A model generated the notes under the pieces. It was given only the letters and a program-made list of their open reading frames with translations, ran no database searches and was not told where the DNA came from. A program made the translations under genes and the position numbers. A stretch of 36,630 bases of DNA from Sporotomaculum syntrophicum (lineage in GTDB: Bacteria; Bacillota; Desulfotomaculia; Desulfotomaculales; Desulfallaceae): contig NZ_LSRS01000005.1 in NCBI RefSeq assembly GCF_009932395.1, forward strand, positions 1 through 36,630, in the 5' to 3' direction. Shown here in pieces: positions 15,888-24,334 of this stretch; position 1 is the stretch's first letter; every line of letters begins with the position of its first letter.

Positions 15888-17234
15888 TTATTCAATATGA
15901 TAAGACAGCCTTCTAGCGAATCTTCCTATGGAATTCATAAAACCAAAACCGGCAATTTTAGCAGTAACTTTGCCAAATTTACGATAGAATAGATTAAATA
16001 AAATATAAGGCACTTTTTGCTTCGGGTGATCCGGTATTCTCTTAAAAATATTTTTAAAAGAATAAAACTCTTTGTAAATCCATAAATACCCCTTTAGCAA
16101 ATCTTCTTGAGTCATTTGTTTAGGGGTAAAGACAACGTTTGAAGTATTATAATGACTTAAATTAAAATCAATAATCCTTCCCTCTGCAAAGAATCTTTGA
16201 TATAAAACTGTGCCGGGATAGGGCGTGAGAATATGAGATGTCATTGTTTCCACTTTGTTTTTAACCAACCAGTCTAGAGTGTTCTGAAACACTTGGGGAG
16301 AATCATAATCAAAGCCAAAGACAAGACTCGCATTTACCATGATACCCCGTTTGTGTAGCTCATCAATCAGGCTCTCATAATTTTGCCTTTTATTTTGGAA
16401 CTTTTGAACACTTTGAACGGATTGCTCATTAATTGACTCGAATCCAATAAATAGGCTCTGGCAACCACTCTCATGCATTTGATCTAATAAATCAAGATGA
16501 TTGATTAGATTAGCCGATACAGCGGCATTCCATTTGAGACCAAGTGGTTTAATTTCCTTTAAAAATGCTCTGGTCCAGGCGATATCACCAATTAGGTTAT
16601 CGTCAATGAACATGACGTGCTTGGTTTTTAGTAGTTTTATTTCCTCAACTACATTGGCTATTGGCCGATTACGATATTGATGGTGTACATAATCGCAACT
16701 ATTATAGCAGAATTCACATTTAAAGGGGCATCCACGGCTTGCAACGATGATATTGGTATAGAGGTATTTTCTAGATGGGATTAGACTCCAGCGTGGAATT
16801 GGTATTTTGCCGGGATCAGCCATGGTCATGGAATAATATTTTGGTTTTAGTTGACCGATACTTACGTCGGTAAGAATTTGAAGCCAAACATTTTCAGCTT
16901 CCCCAATACAAACAGCATCTGCAAACTGTAAGGCTTCCTCAGGATTTGCACTTACATGAATCCCGCCAACGATAACCGGTACCTTTTTCTTGCGATAATA
17001 CTCGGCAATTTGATACGCTCGATTTGAGGTATCAACATTCACTGTAATGCCAATTAAATCGGGTGAATCCTCCAGGTGAAGTGGATTTGCATTTTCATCT
17101 TCAATGATAACTGAATGTTCCTTCGGAGTAAGAGCGGCTAATACCAAAAGGGACAAGGAAGGTGCCATTAAGCGTTTAAACTCTGAATCCATGGGTCTAA
17201 GACTCATTTTTGGCTGGACTAATTTTATTTTCAT
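15888..17234 (-). CDS. B12-binding-domain radical SAM protein
   Basis: A 448-aa enzyme of the cobalamin-binding radical SAM class. The N-terminal 150 residues form a B12-binding-like fold (LIGITVNVDTSNRAYQIAEYYRKKKVPVIVGGIHVSANPEEAL). The radical SAM core follows, with the cluster motif C-P-F-K-C-E-F-C (CxxxCxxC) and FIDDNLIGD. The usual DxHxxG cobalamin motif is not evident, so cobalamin use is uncertain. Family members carry out methylations or ring changes on lipids and natural products. It starts 13 bases after the HTH gene and may be co-transcribed with that pair. Substrate unknown. Confidence 0.82.
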   Translation of the reverse strand: MKIKLVQPKMSLRPMDSEFKRLMAPSLSLLVLAALTPKEHSVIIEDENANPLHLEDSPDLIGITVNVDTSNRAYQIAEYYRKKKVPVIVGGIHVSANPEEALQFADAVCIGEAENVWLQILTDVSIGQLKPKYYSMTMADPGKIPIPRWSLIPSRKYLYTNIIVASRGCPFKCEFCYNSCDYVHHQYRNRPIANVVEEIKLLKTKHVMFIDDNLIGDIAWTRAFLKEIKPLGLKWNAAVSANLINHLDLLDQMHESGCQSLFIGFESINEQSVQSVQKFQNKRQNYESLIDELHKRGIMVNASLVFGFDYDSPQVFQNTLDWLVKNKVETMTSHILTPYPGTVLYQRFFAEGRIIDFNLSHYNTSNVVFTPKQMTQEDLLKGYLWIYKEFYSFKNIFKRIPDHPKQKVPYILFNLFYRKFGKVTAKIAGFGFMNSIGRFARRLSYHIE

Positions 17235-17247
17235 TTGTTAAACATCC

Positions 17248-17478
17248 CTACTTTTTTATCCTTCCGGTATCTTTGTCACTTCTGTATTCTAAAATATCTC
17301 CAGGCTGACATTCTAAAGCCTTACAAATCGCCTCTAGAGTAGATAATCTAATTGCTTTGGCCTTTCCATTTTTCAATATAGAAAGATTAGCCATCGTTAT
17401 TCCAACCTTCTCCGATAGTTCTGTGACGCTCATTTTCCTTTTAGCCAGCATCACATCAATATTGATTATAATGGCCAT
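17248..17478 (-). CDS. YozG-like Cro/C1 HTH regulator
   Basis: A 76-aa DNA-binding protein with one Cro/C1-type helix-turn-helix: KRKMSVTELSEKVGITMANLSILKNGKAKAIRLSTLEAICKALECQPGDILEY. This is the short form that typically pairs with a DUF2975 membrane protein. ATG 17478 has GAGGTG six bases upstream, better placed than the GTG at 17487. The DUF2975 gene ends ten bases upstream, so they form an operon, probably autoregulated. Confidence 0.83.
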   Translation of the reverse strand: MAIIINIDVMLAKRKMSVTELSEKVGITMANLSILKNGKAKAIRLSTLEAICKALECQPGDILEYRSDKDTGRIKK

Positions 17479-17488
17479 GTTATTCACC

Positions 17489-17968
17489 TCAAACCGTTAA
17501 ATCATTTTCTGATTTTATATCTATAGCATTTTGTAATAGCTTTTGAAGAACGGCAGCAAAGACTGCAACCACCATTGAAGCGAAGATTATGACCATTCCA
17601 ATTAGTATGGCACCCGGTGTGTCATCTGCCTCCCCTATTAGATAGAAGAGTGGCATGCTTGCCACATACAAGATACTGATTGTTATTGCACAATTTCTTA
17701 TATTTTTTAACGCAGTTACAGATAATTCCGAGAACGCTTCGTTCTTGTCAATATAGCCTAATAGTTTAAAAGCTTGATACAGAGCAAAGTAAAAAGGTAT
17801 CGCTGTTGCATACAAATCGATGAAAACGAGATATTTCAAATAAGCCCAATCCGGAAACAATTCTGCTGTATAATTCGCTATCTCCGGCACCAGAAATATG
17901 CACAAAGCAAGAACTGGAAGGCCCATAAGAATAACAGCTAACTTTAAAAAGAGGGTTTCTCGTTTCAT
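17489..17968 (-). CDS. DUF2975 membrane protein
   Basis: A 159-aa protein with four transmembrane helices: about residues 8-27, 42-65, 88-110 and 120-145. Size, topology and the HTH partner match DUF2975 (YoaS-like) proteins. GAGGTG precedes ATG 17968; an ORF start nine bases earlier has no good site. Function unknown; it possibly controls the activity of the paired HTH protein from the membrane. Confidence 0.78.
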   Translation of the reverse strand: MKRETLFLKLAVILMGLPVLALCIFLVPEIANYTAELFPDWAYLKYLVFIDLYATAIPFYFALYQAFKLLGYIDKNEAFSELSVTALKNIRNCAITISILYVASMPLFYLIGEADDTPGAILIGMVIIFASMVVAVFAAVLQKLLQNAIDIKSENDLTV

Positions 17969-18110
17969 AAAAAGCACCTCACATATTATTGTTGATTTGA
18001 TTTTAGCAAAAATTATATCATTTTACAATAAATATTTATCAAATTAAGTTATTTGTTTATTGTTCTAACCCACACCCATATTTTGACACAACAGTTAAAA
18101 AGGTATTCGA

Positions 18111-18149
18111 AACAGAGATATTTAACATATACTATCTCTGTTTTTTTGT
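18111..18149 (+). terminator. Hairpin with T run upstream of ECF sigma gene
   Basis: AACAGAGATA (18111-18120) pairs with TATCTCTGTT (18133-18142), followed by seven T's. No plus-strand gene ends nearby, so it may attenuate transcription entering the sigma-factor operon or shield it from upstream reads. Confidence 0.6.
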
Positions 18150-18221
18150 ACAAAAAAATTGTAATATTGCTGTAACATTTTCCAAAGCTCGGACACTAAA
18201 TAACCAGGAGCGTTTTTTGAT

Positions 18222-18737
18222 ATGGCCATGTCAACTATAGAAAAACTTTATCAAAGTTATAGAGTATCAATTTTTCGATATCTTTACCGTATGGGCGGAG
18301 ATTATCACCTGGCGGATGAATTAACCCAGGAAACCTTTTGCCGGGCATTGGTATCCCTAAAAAACTTTCGTGGTGAGTCCGCCCTGTCCACCTGGCTGTT
18401 TCGGGTGGCCTATTATGTCTACACCGGGCACCTGCGTGGCCGACCCGGAGAACGCAATTTGCCGCTGAACCATGATATTCCCGACATAGACAGTGCGGGT
18501 GATCCGGCCCGGCACCTGGAAGACGCCGAAAGCCGGCGGCTAATGCGGCTGGCCCTTGAGCAGCTGCCTGTTGATTACCGTACGGTGATTGTTCTAAGGG
18601 AACAGGAAGTACTATCTTTTGAAGAAATAGGGGACATACTGGGCAAATCCCCGGCAACGGCACGGGTAACCCTTTTCCGAGCCAGGCAAAAATTTCACCA
18701 ACTATATAAACAACTAGAAGGTGATGACCATGACTAA
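18222..18737 (+). CDS. ECF-family RNA polymerase sigma factor
   Basis: A 171-aa sigma-70 family protein with only regions 2 and 4. Region 2 spans about residues 10-75 (FRYLYRMGGDYHLADELTQETFCRALVSLKNFRGESALSTWLFRVAYY). Region 4 spans about 108-160 (LEQLPVDYRTVIVLREQEVLSFEEIGDILGKSPATARVTLFRARQKF) with its HTH. CAGGAG lies upstream of ATG 18222; ATG 18228 is an alternative. The anti-sigma gene overlaps its end by eight bases, so the two are made together, and the pair probably responds to a cell-envelope signal. Confidence 0.9.
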   Translation: MAMSTIEKLYQSYRVSIFRYLYRMGGDYHLADELTQETFCRALVSLKNFRGESALSTWLFRVAYYVYTGHLRGRPGERNLPLNHDIPDIDSAGDPARHLEDAESRRLMRLALEQLPVDYRTVIVLREQEVLSFEEIGDILGKSPATARVTLFRARQKFHQLYKQLEGDDHD

Positions 18738-20211
18738 GTATGAATGTGAAATAATTAAAGATCTTTTACCTCTTTACGCGGACGGTGTGGTAAGTAGGGC
18801 CACTTTAGAAATGGTGGAACGCCACCTGACGGAATGCGCGTCCTGTCGGCAACTGTTGAATGAAAGCACTCAGCCTGTGTTTGCGAAATCCCCTGCAGCT
18901 AAAAATTCCCCCATAACCGGCATAGATAAAGCCTGGGGGCGGCTGCGCCAGGTGGCGGCGGTTTTTATGGCCTGTATAATCATTTCCGCTTCCACCATCG
19001 CCTGGGCCTCATACCAGGCGGGGCGCAATATGGCTCTACGGGACCCTTCATTCCAACAGGCCAATGATATGGACCTCTTTACCGAAGTAAACCAGACCCA
19101 AAAGTTAGGTCCCTATACCATTACAGTGGATAAAATTTTGCTGGATTCCGCCCGGACCACCGTTTTTTACAGTGTCGACCCACAGCTGGAGGTAGATAGC
19201 AATATCCATATCAACTTATCCGACGATAAAGGTGTGCACTATGACCCACGAGGCGGCAGGGGCATACAGGGTAAATATTTTGTCTACGATCTGGAACCGG
19301 TTAATCTGGATGCCCAGAAATTAGCCCTGTCCTTTAATGACGGTGCAACGCCGGGAGAAACACAGTTTGTCATACCGGTTGACCCCACTTTAGTGGCCCA
19401 AAACACCAGGGAGATTTATCCTAACTTGAAAAAAACCATAGAGTCGGTTGAATTGGCCCTGGACCGGGCAGTGCTGGGACTTTCCGAAAGCACTATCTTC
19501 TTCCGGGTGCGCTGGCCACAGGATAATACGTCAATAGCTGGTGTAGGCATAGGGCAGGACAGTCCCATGTATACCGTTATGGGACCCAATGGGCCCACCA
19601 GCGTGGAAAGCCGGGGCAGCAGCACCCCGCCGGCACCGATGATTAAAGAATACGGCGCCTTCTTACCAGGTCACTGGGCGGATCTAATTGACGAAACCAA
19701 CGGTAGAAGAATCAAGCTCAATGAAACCCGCACCCAAACCGACCCGGTAACAGGTGGTATTACAGGTACGTTCCACTTTGAACCGGCAGACCCGTCGGCC
19801 AGGGAATTAAAGCTGACTTCGCCGCCGCTGTACCTGTACCGTTTCCCGGACCAGGAACAAACAATGGAGTTCAACTGTCCCCGCCAGGGGGAACAAGCAT
19901 TAAACGGAGTTTTTAGCTATGAGAACGTTACTTACAGCTTGGAGAAGGCGGTTATAGAGGATAAGCAGTTAGTTTTTTACTTTAGTTTTGAAGGGACCGG
20001 GGATAAACCGCCTCATTATTACCGCCCTGAATTTCGTATTAAAGATCAAGATCTGGAGTTTTGGCACGGGCATATCCGTATGGAATGGCTAGAACAAAAT
20101 CAATTAAAGATATCTTTCCCCATGCCCGAGAACGACCGGGTTACTTTGCAGTTGAGAAGTGTGGGGGAGAGAATGCCCAAGGTAGATTTTGAACTTGATG
20201 CCGCACGTTAA
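18730..20211 (+). CDS. Anti-sigma factor with zinc-finger domain and large external domain
   Basis: A 493-aa membrane protein. Residues 1-45 form a putative zf-HC2 zinc-binding anti-sigma domain (HLTECASCRQLL gives the H-x3-C-x2-C set). One transmembrane helix lies at about 73-95 (VAAVFMACIIISASTIAWA). The remaining 390 residues are outside and resemble the DUF4179/DUF5643-type beta-rich domains seen in Firmicute anti-sigma proteins (QKLGPYTITVDKILLDSARTTVFYSV). It should hold the upstream sigma factor inactive until an envelope signal. ATG 18730 follows AAGGTG by six bases; GTG 18721 and ATG 18724 are in frame. Confidence 0.85.
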   Translation: MTKYECEIIKDLLPLYADGVVSRATLEMVERHLTECASCRQLLNESTQPVFAKSPAAKNSPITGIDKAWGRLRQVAAVFMACIIISASTIAWASYQAGRNMALRDPSFQQANDMDLFTEVNQTQKLGPYTITVDKILLDSARTTVFYSVDPQLEVDSNIHINLSDDKGVHYDPRGGRGIQGKYFVYDLEPVNLDAQKLALSFNDGATPGETQFVIPVDPTLVAQNTREIYPNLKKTIESVELALDRAVLGLSESTIFFRVRWPQDNTSIAGVGIGQDSPMYTVMGPNGPTSVESRGSSTPPAPMIKEYGAFLPGHWADLIDETNGRRIKLNETRTQTDPVTGGITGTFHFEPADPSARELKLTSPPLYLYRFPDQEQTMEFNCPRQGEQALNGVFSYENVTYSLEKAVIEDKQLVFYFSFEGTGDKPPHYYRPEFRIKDQDLEFWHGHIRMEWLEQNQLKISFPMPENDRVTLQLRSVGERMPKVDFELDAAR

Positions 20212-20239
20212 CCGAATTTCAAACAGGAAGGTGGAGGAA

Positions 20240-20695
20240 ATGTCTAAACAGGATAATTCTTCCGAGCAAATAGTTTATTTACTCTACAACACAGGTTACA
20301 GATTAACCGGCAGCCACAATAGAACCCAAGAACTGTTAATGGTAGTTTTTAACACAGTAAGCGGTAATATAAATCTAAAAACAGCTTTGAAAAAACTGTG
20401 CTTAACATACAAAAATAAAGCCACAACGGGTTGGGCCCCAAATTTACCTAAAGACTTACCTGAAGCTAAAAAAAGCCCGCAAACCGAAGACAATAGTACA
20501 AACAAAATCCAAGCAGGTCTTATGACACTGCCGCCTTCAGAAAGGTTAGTACTGGTTTTGCGAGAGGTATCAGGGTTGAATTATGTTGAGATAGCTGAGG
20601 TGACCGGTATGGAAAAAATATCGGTAAACCGGTTGCTGAGTACGGGGCGGTGGGAACTGCGAAAAAAATTTGCCCCGGTCCCGGAGCAAAGCTAG
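20240..20695 (+). CDS. Degenerate ECF sigma-like protein
   Basis: A 151-aa protein with a clear sigma region 4 at the C-terminus (LMTLPPSERLVLVLREVSGLNYVEIAEVTGMEKISVNRLLSTGRWELRKKF, about 95-145). The N-terminal half (IVYLLYNTGYRLTGSHNRTQELLMVVFNTVS) only weakly recalls region 2 and lacks the usual DE-TQETF core. It begins 28 bases after the anti-sigma gene with GGAGG six bases before ATG 20240, so it is in the same operon. It could be a sigma accessory protein, a DNA-binding modulator, or a decaying sigma factor. Confidence 0.7.
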   Translation: MSKQDNSSEQIVYLLYNTGYRLTGSHNRTQELLMVVFNTVSGNINLKTALKKLCLTYKNKATTGWAPNLPKDLPEAKKSPQTEDNSTNKIQAGLMTLPPSERLVLVLREVSGLNYVEIAEVTGMEKISVNRLLSTGRWELRKKFAPVPEQS

Positions 20696-20772
20696 CTGCC
20701 TAAAAAATATTCTGCAGCGAAGTAAGTTATAATTTTTACGTAAGTTAAATTATGAAGGGAGAAAGTACGCAA

Positions 20773-20967
20773 ATGGGTGGTCTAATTGAATCCCTTGGTT
20801 TAAATATGACGTTTGTAGCTCAGATATTAAATTTTATACTGCTGACAGTATTTTTAATCGTGCCCATATTGTTATTCATATACATATTTTTTGTTATCAA
20901 TGATATTAGACAAAGGGTTCGCAATATAGAAAACATCTTAATAGAAATAAAAGTTGCGAAAAAATAA
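20773..20967 (+). CDS. Small membrane protein
   Basis: A 64-aa protein with one long hydrophobic helix (about residues 12-42, AQILNFILLTVFLIVPILLFIYIFFVI) and a charged C-terminal helix that may form a coiled coil. The start resembles the N-terminus of ATP synthase b-type subunits (NMTFVAQILNFILL). AAGGGAG lies upstream of ATG 20773; ATG 20752 has no site. It lies 77 bases after the sigma-like gene. Function unknown. Confidence 0.6.
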   Translation: MGGLIESLGLNMTFVAQILNFILLTVFLIVPILLFIYIFFVINDIRQRVRNIENILIEIKVAKK

Positions 20968-21065
20968 TTTTCCTCCTCCATCTAAAACCAAGCGGTTACG
21001 ATGCATTATTGTAGGGTTAGGAAAGGAAAATATAGAAACTAAACTGGAGGGTTTTGATAGCTCCT

Positions 21066-21665
21066 TTAATATGGCTGAGCAGTCTTATTCCTTTTACCCC
21101 ATGGTTTAAATCTAGAGATAGCTACCACGAAAATTAACACAATAGCAGAACACAGCAATCCCATGATTAACATCTGGCGATCATGTAGGTAAATTGGATT
21201 ATTTAAAACGTTTGCATCGATCGCTGATAGTTCAAATGTATTGTGTGCCCACTCGTTAATCAATCCGCCACCAAAATAAATTATTCCAATATTTGCGATT
21301 AATTTGCTCATAATCCAATAATATTTTGTAATTCCCCATTGTGTTCGTAAAGCGAGAAGAATGCCTGTCAGAAGACATCCCGTACTTCCAGGAATATTTA
21401 AATATGTATCAAAGAAATTGACAAATAGATGAGCAGCATGAATTAATCCTTGATTGGTTATAACAGTTGTTGTACATACAAGGAGTAATGTCCCCAATGC
21501 ACCTCCAAGCCAAACAGTAGCAAAGAAGATGTGGATGAAGTGCCACCAATTTTTCTGTTTTATACTAAATTTCCACTTGTTTTTACCAATTAATATTAAT
21601 AAGATTTCATATACCGCCAACGGAAATAGTATAATAAGCGTTACTAGCAATCCAGTCAATAACAT
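21066..21665 (-). CDS. DUF2269-like integral membrane protein
   Basis: A 199-aa protein with about five transmembrane segments. IHIFFATVWLGGALGTLLL and GSTGCLLTGILLALRTQWGITKYYWIMSKLIAN carry the conserved histidine, glycines and 'W-x-KL' pattern I associate with DUF2269 family proteins. AAGGTG precedes the ATG. It is a single gene, with the PadR operon ending 68 bases upstream on the same strand. Function unknown. Confidence 0.6.
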   Translation of the reverse strand: MLLTGLLVTLIILFPLAVYEILLILIGKNKWKFSIKQKNWWHFIHIFFATVWLGGALGTLLLVCTTTVITNQGLIHAAHLFVNFFDTYLNIPGSTGCLLTGILLALRTQWGITKYYWIMSKLIANIGIIYFGGGLINEWAHNTFELSAIDANVLNNPIYLHDRQMLIMGLLCSAIVLIFVVAISRFKPWGKRNKTAQPY

Positions 21666-21732
21666 ATAGTTTCACCTTCTTAATTTTTTTCAACTTTCCC
21701 ACCTGCAAAACAACTTTTATCCCAACATATAA

Positions 21733-22395
21733 CTATTTGGTTTTGAGACGATCCGTTCCCGTTAAGCATAAAAATAAAAACAATCCAACCCCTGCCATAA
21801 CAAATAGCATCGAAGATGCAATCGATACATAAATTTCATCGGAAGTAAGTCCTGTTACTGCAGCTACAAATATACCAAAAAGTAGTGATCCTACTGCTAA
21901 AGCGTAAGATGCTGCTCTTATCTTATTCATGGCATATTTTTTACCGGTTTCCATGGTCAGAATACTGTAAGTGAACAACGCACCTCCTGCAACAATAAAT
22001 ATTCCGGGGCCAAAAGCTTCCTCTGCAGATAAGTTGATAAAATATAGCATGGCTACCGTAAAAGAGCCAAATAATGTGAGCAGCACTCCTGCGATGATGC
22101 CGGCCAATGAGATCCGTGCCGTCTTGGTTGAATAAACCGCTTGTTTCGCTTTATCCCGGCCAAGTTTACGCATATCGTCTACCAATCCGCTCAAATCGCC
22201 CATGGAAATAACTGCTTCTTGAAGGGCCTGTTCATCCTCCATACCTTTAGACCGGTAGTCGGCAATTTTTTCCTTCAAGTTTGTAGCTAATTCCTCCTTT
22301 AGGTCAAATAGTTGCTGGCTTGCTCCAACTCCATCAAATAAATGTTCAATATGATTTTTTACCTTATCGTCAATAGTCTTTTTATTTTTTAACAT
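21733..22395 (-). CDS. Permease-prefix-domain membrane protein
   Basis: A 220-aa protein. Its first 85 residues are helical and resemble the permease prefix domain (IDDKVKNHIEHLFDGVGASQQLFDLKEELATNLKEKIADYRSKGMEDEQALQEAVISMGDL). Four transmembrane helices follow (about 98-215). Such proteins are regularly paired with PadR regulators. ATG 22395 overlaps the end of the padR-like gene by 14 bases. It probably takes part in membrane or drug stress under PadR control. Confidence 0.78.
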   Translation of the reverse strand: MLKNKKTIDDKVKNHIEHLFDGVGASQQLFDLKEELATNLKEKIADYRSKGMEDEQALQEAVISMGDLSGLVDDMRKLGRDKAKQAVYSTKTARISLAGIIAGVLLTLFGSFTVAMLYFINLSAEEAFGPGIFIVAGGALFTYSILTMETGKKYAMNKIRAASYALAVGSLLFGIFVAAVTGLTSDEIYVSIASSMLFVMAGVGLFLFLCLTGTDRLKTK

Positions 22396-22735
22396 CGCAG
22401 AAGCCCCCTTCAATTAATCTAGTTAGAACTTCTTTGGCAAAGTTCCAATCTTTTTTATTTTGCTCATATCGTTCTTGGCCCTTTTTAGTAATCCGGTAAT
22501 ATTTCCGCCTACCTCCCTGAGTTTCGTCACCCCAGTAAGAAAGGATGTAACCCTCTTGCTCCAAGCGACGAAAAGCAGTGTATAAGGTTGCTTCCTTTAG
22601 TTCGTACTGATTGTTACTTAACTCAATTACTTTTTTGTATATCTCGTAACCATAACTATCACCCTGGCGAAGCACGTTCAGTACAATCGTGTCGGTATTA
22701 CCGCGTATAAGATCAGTCGATATTGTGCCAACCAT
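22382..22735 (-). CDS. PadR-family transcriptional regulator
   Basis: A 117-aa winged-helix protein. The conserved stretch GNTDTIVLNVLRQGDSYGYEIYKKVIELS, then LKEATLYTAFRRLEQEGYILSYWGDETQGGRRKYYRITKKGQE, is the classic PadR N-terminal domain. The C-terminal helix for dimer formation is short. ATG 22735 has GAGGAG nine bases upstream; the TTG at 22744 would overlap it. It heads a two-gene operon with the permease-prefix protein and is likely autoregulated. Confidence 0.9.
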   Translation of the reverse strand: MVGTISTDLIRGNTDTIVLNVLRQGDSYGYEIYKKVIELSNNQYELKEATLYTAFRRLEQEGYILSYWGDETQGGRRKYYRITKKGQERYEQNKKDWNFAKEVLTRLIEGGFCDVKK

Positions 22736-22818
22736 AAACTTCAACTCCTCAAGTACATTTTATAAAATAGTACTGTGGTTGTCAAGGTACTTTGGCGCGC
22801 AAGGTAGTCATAAACAGA

Positions 22819-22842
22819 AAACCTGCCATTATGGCAGGTTGT
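22819..22842 (-). terminator. Intrinsic terminator of the zinc-ribbon gene
   Basis: ACCTGCCAT and ATGGCAGGT form a perfect nine-base stem with one unpaired base. Read on the minus strand it is followed by TTTTCTGTTT. It lies about 30 bases past the stop of the zinc-ribbon/OB-fold gene. Confidence 0.75.
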
Positions 22843-22872
22843 TCATATCACGCACACGAATACTTTAAAACC

Positions 22873-23430
22873 TTATTTAATGGTTTCAACTTCTAAACTA
22901 TAACCCATTATCTCGCCAACATCAGTTATGGTTCCGACTACGGTAACTTGCTGGTTGTCAGTAAATTTTGCTACGGCATCCAAATGTTCTTCTTCAATAA
23001 AACATTGCACATTTGTAAAAGTAAAGGAATCATTGTAAGGTTCAAGAGTGAAATAACCACCGGAACTATCAATATTAACCAGCGTACCGGTCACTTCAAC
23101 ATATTCACCTTTATAAGTATTACTAGCGTTTAACGCATTATTATCCAGGTCCGACACCAGCTTAGCTACTGTTACTACCATTGGAGGTTCTTGTGGTTGT
23201 CCTTTTGTGGTTACAGCAGTTTCATTAGTCGATTGTTTGTTGCTTGTCGAAGGTGTATCAGTATCTTCGCCACCCATTGAACCAATTATCATTAGCACAG
23301 CTATGGCTAAAATTGCGGTTATTATTTTGTGCTGTAAAAACCAATTTCTTTGGTCTTTACCACAATGTGGACATTTTTTAGCATCTGAACTTATCTCATT
23401 ACCACATTCTTTACATGCCTTCATTGCCAT
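22873..23430 (-). CDS. Zinc-ribbon and OB-fold membrane-anchored protein
   Basis: A 185-aa protein. The N-terminal zinc ribbon is CKECGNEISSDAKKCPHCG (residues 5-23). One membrane helix lies at about 34-51 (HKIITAILAIAVLMIIGSMGG). After a Ser/Thr-rich linker, residues 85-185 form an OB-fold-like domain of the tRNA_anti-like type (VTVAKLVSDLDNNALNASNTYKGEYVEVTGTLVNID... QVTVVGTITDV). The OB domain should lie outside the cell. GGGAGGG precedes the ATG. The binding partner is unknown. Confidence 0.75.
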   Translation of the reverse strand: MAMKACKECGNEISSDAKKCPHCGKDQRNWFLQHKIITAILAIAVLMIIGSMGGEDTDTPSTSNKQSTNETAVTTKGQPQEPPMVVTVAKLVSDLDNNALNASNTYKGEYVEVTGTLVNIDSSGGYFTLEPYNDSFTFTNVQCFIEEEHLDAVAKFTDNQQVTVVGTITDVGEIMGYSLEVETIK

Positions 23431-23864
23431 TGGCTTAACCCTCCCTTTATTGTTTGTACTTACTTTGTGACGCCACGAAATTAAAGCTTATTATTGCACT
23501 GCTAAACATCCCCCCATAAAGTTTTTTACCCAGCCGTCTTCTCTCATCTATCTAAGGCTACTTTATACCCATGCCCGGACAACTAACTGTCCGCATAAAA
23601 AAATTTTTAAAACACAAGTAAAACACAAGGGGACGGTTCTTTTGTGTCAAGATGAAAGACATGGAAGAATATAATTTTAAAAAAGGGGGGCATGAATAAA
23701 TGCTGGGAAGCCAAGAGGGAAGAGTGAAACAGGAATCTACATGTTATAATGTGAGGAATCGGTCGGCAGGATATATTTCATAAATTATTATTAGCAGGCA
23801 AAGTAAGAGCCAATCAAGGCAGCCATTACAAGCATTAGCGCCAGTTAGTATTAAGATTCCAATT
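23431..23864. other. Intergenic with palindrome and gene remnants
   Basis: Apart from the palindrome at 23622-23648 there is no good gene. A 28-aa frame starts at ATG 23701 after AAGGGGGG (MLGSQEGRVKQES...). An overlapping frame reads GRQDIFHKLLLAGKVRANQGSHYKH to about 23837. Both look like coding debris next to the transposon. Confidence 0.35.
23622..23648. repeat. Complete copy of dispersed palindrome
   Basis: AACACAAGGGGACGGTTCTT plus TTGTGTC, 27 bases, differs from the complement of 15847-15873 at three positions. It lies in the intergenic stretch just left of the transposon. Confidence 0.7.
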
Positions 23865-23869
23865 GTAGA

Positions 23870-23985
23870 TTCTCAAATTAATTCGGAAATATTTTTCACT
23901 TTAAATTAGGCCAAACAAGCAGCTAAATAAAGCGAGTTCTCAAACTAAATTGGTATTCCCAAATCTAATTCTTAAATTACATTAG
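23870..23985 (+). repeat. Left-end transposase-binding repeats
   Basis: Copies at 23870-23886 (TTCTCAAATTAATTCGG), 23937-23953 (TTCTCAAACTAAATTGG), 23956-23971 (TTCCCAAATCTAATTC) and 23969-23985 (TTCTTAAATTACATTAG). All run in the same direction, towards the transposon genes. Confidence 0.65.
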
Positions 23986-24052
23986 AATTTAAATTAGAGA
24001 AAAGAAAAACCGGGCTTGCCGCTGGACAGAGACAATACCCGGTGTTATGAGA

Positions 24053-24316
24053 TTAAAATAATAAACGCTTACAATTTTTGAAAGCTAAAATATCAGCCCG
24101 TGCCTCATATAACTTTTCTTTAAAAACAATAGCAAACCAAGCTTCTCGGTTTTTTGTAGGCGGATATACCCTAGCTTTATCGGCCACCTTGCAAATAGCT
24201 TCCAGAGCTTCTTCCTTACTAAAGCCTAATTCTCGTATTAGTTTGATAGCAACCGGCAGCAAATCATAAAATCCAGTGCTAGCAAAGTAATATTCAAGGC
24301 TGTTTTTCTTTGTCAT
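24053..24316 (-). CDS. Small transposon-encoded protein
   Basis: An 87-aa protein, starting MTKKNSLEYYFASTGFYDLL. It is mostly helical (LLPVAIKLIRELGFSKEEALEAICKVADKARVYPPTKNREAWFAIVFKEKLYEARADIL). GAGGG precedes ATG 24316. It is the last of three tightly spaced genes after the transposase and ATPase. It might help target choice or regulate transposition; I recognise no family. Confidence 0.65.
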   Translation of the reverse strand: MTKKNSLEYYFASTGFYDLLPVAIKLIRELGFSKEEALEAICKVADKARVYPPTKNREAWFAIVFKEKLYEARADILAFKNCKRLLF

Positions 24317-24334
24317 ATTATGCCCTCTCAAAAG

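Noticed and set aside
18235-18663. 142-codon open frame on the minus strand
   Set aside because: It lies fully inside the ECF sigma gene on the other strand, and the product is Pro/Cys/Gly-rich without domains; it is a shadow of GC-rich coding.
23870-23985. Possible short CRISPR-like array
   Set aside because: The repeats are degenerate, unevenly spaced (13-67 bases apart) and AT-rich; one inverted copy lies at the far side of the transposon, which fits transposase-binding sites.
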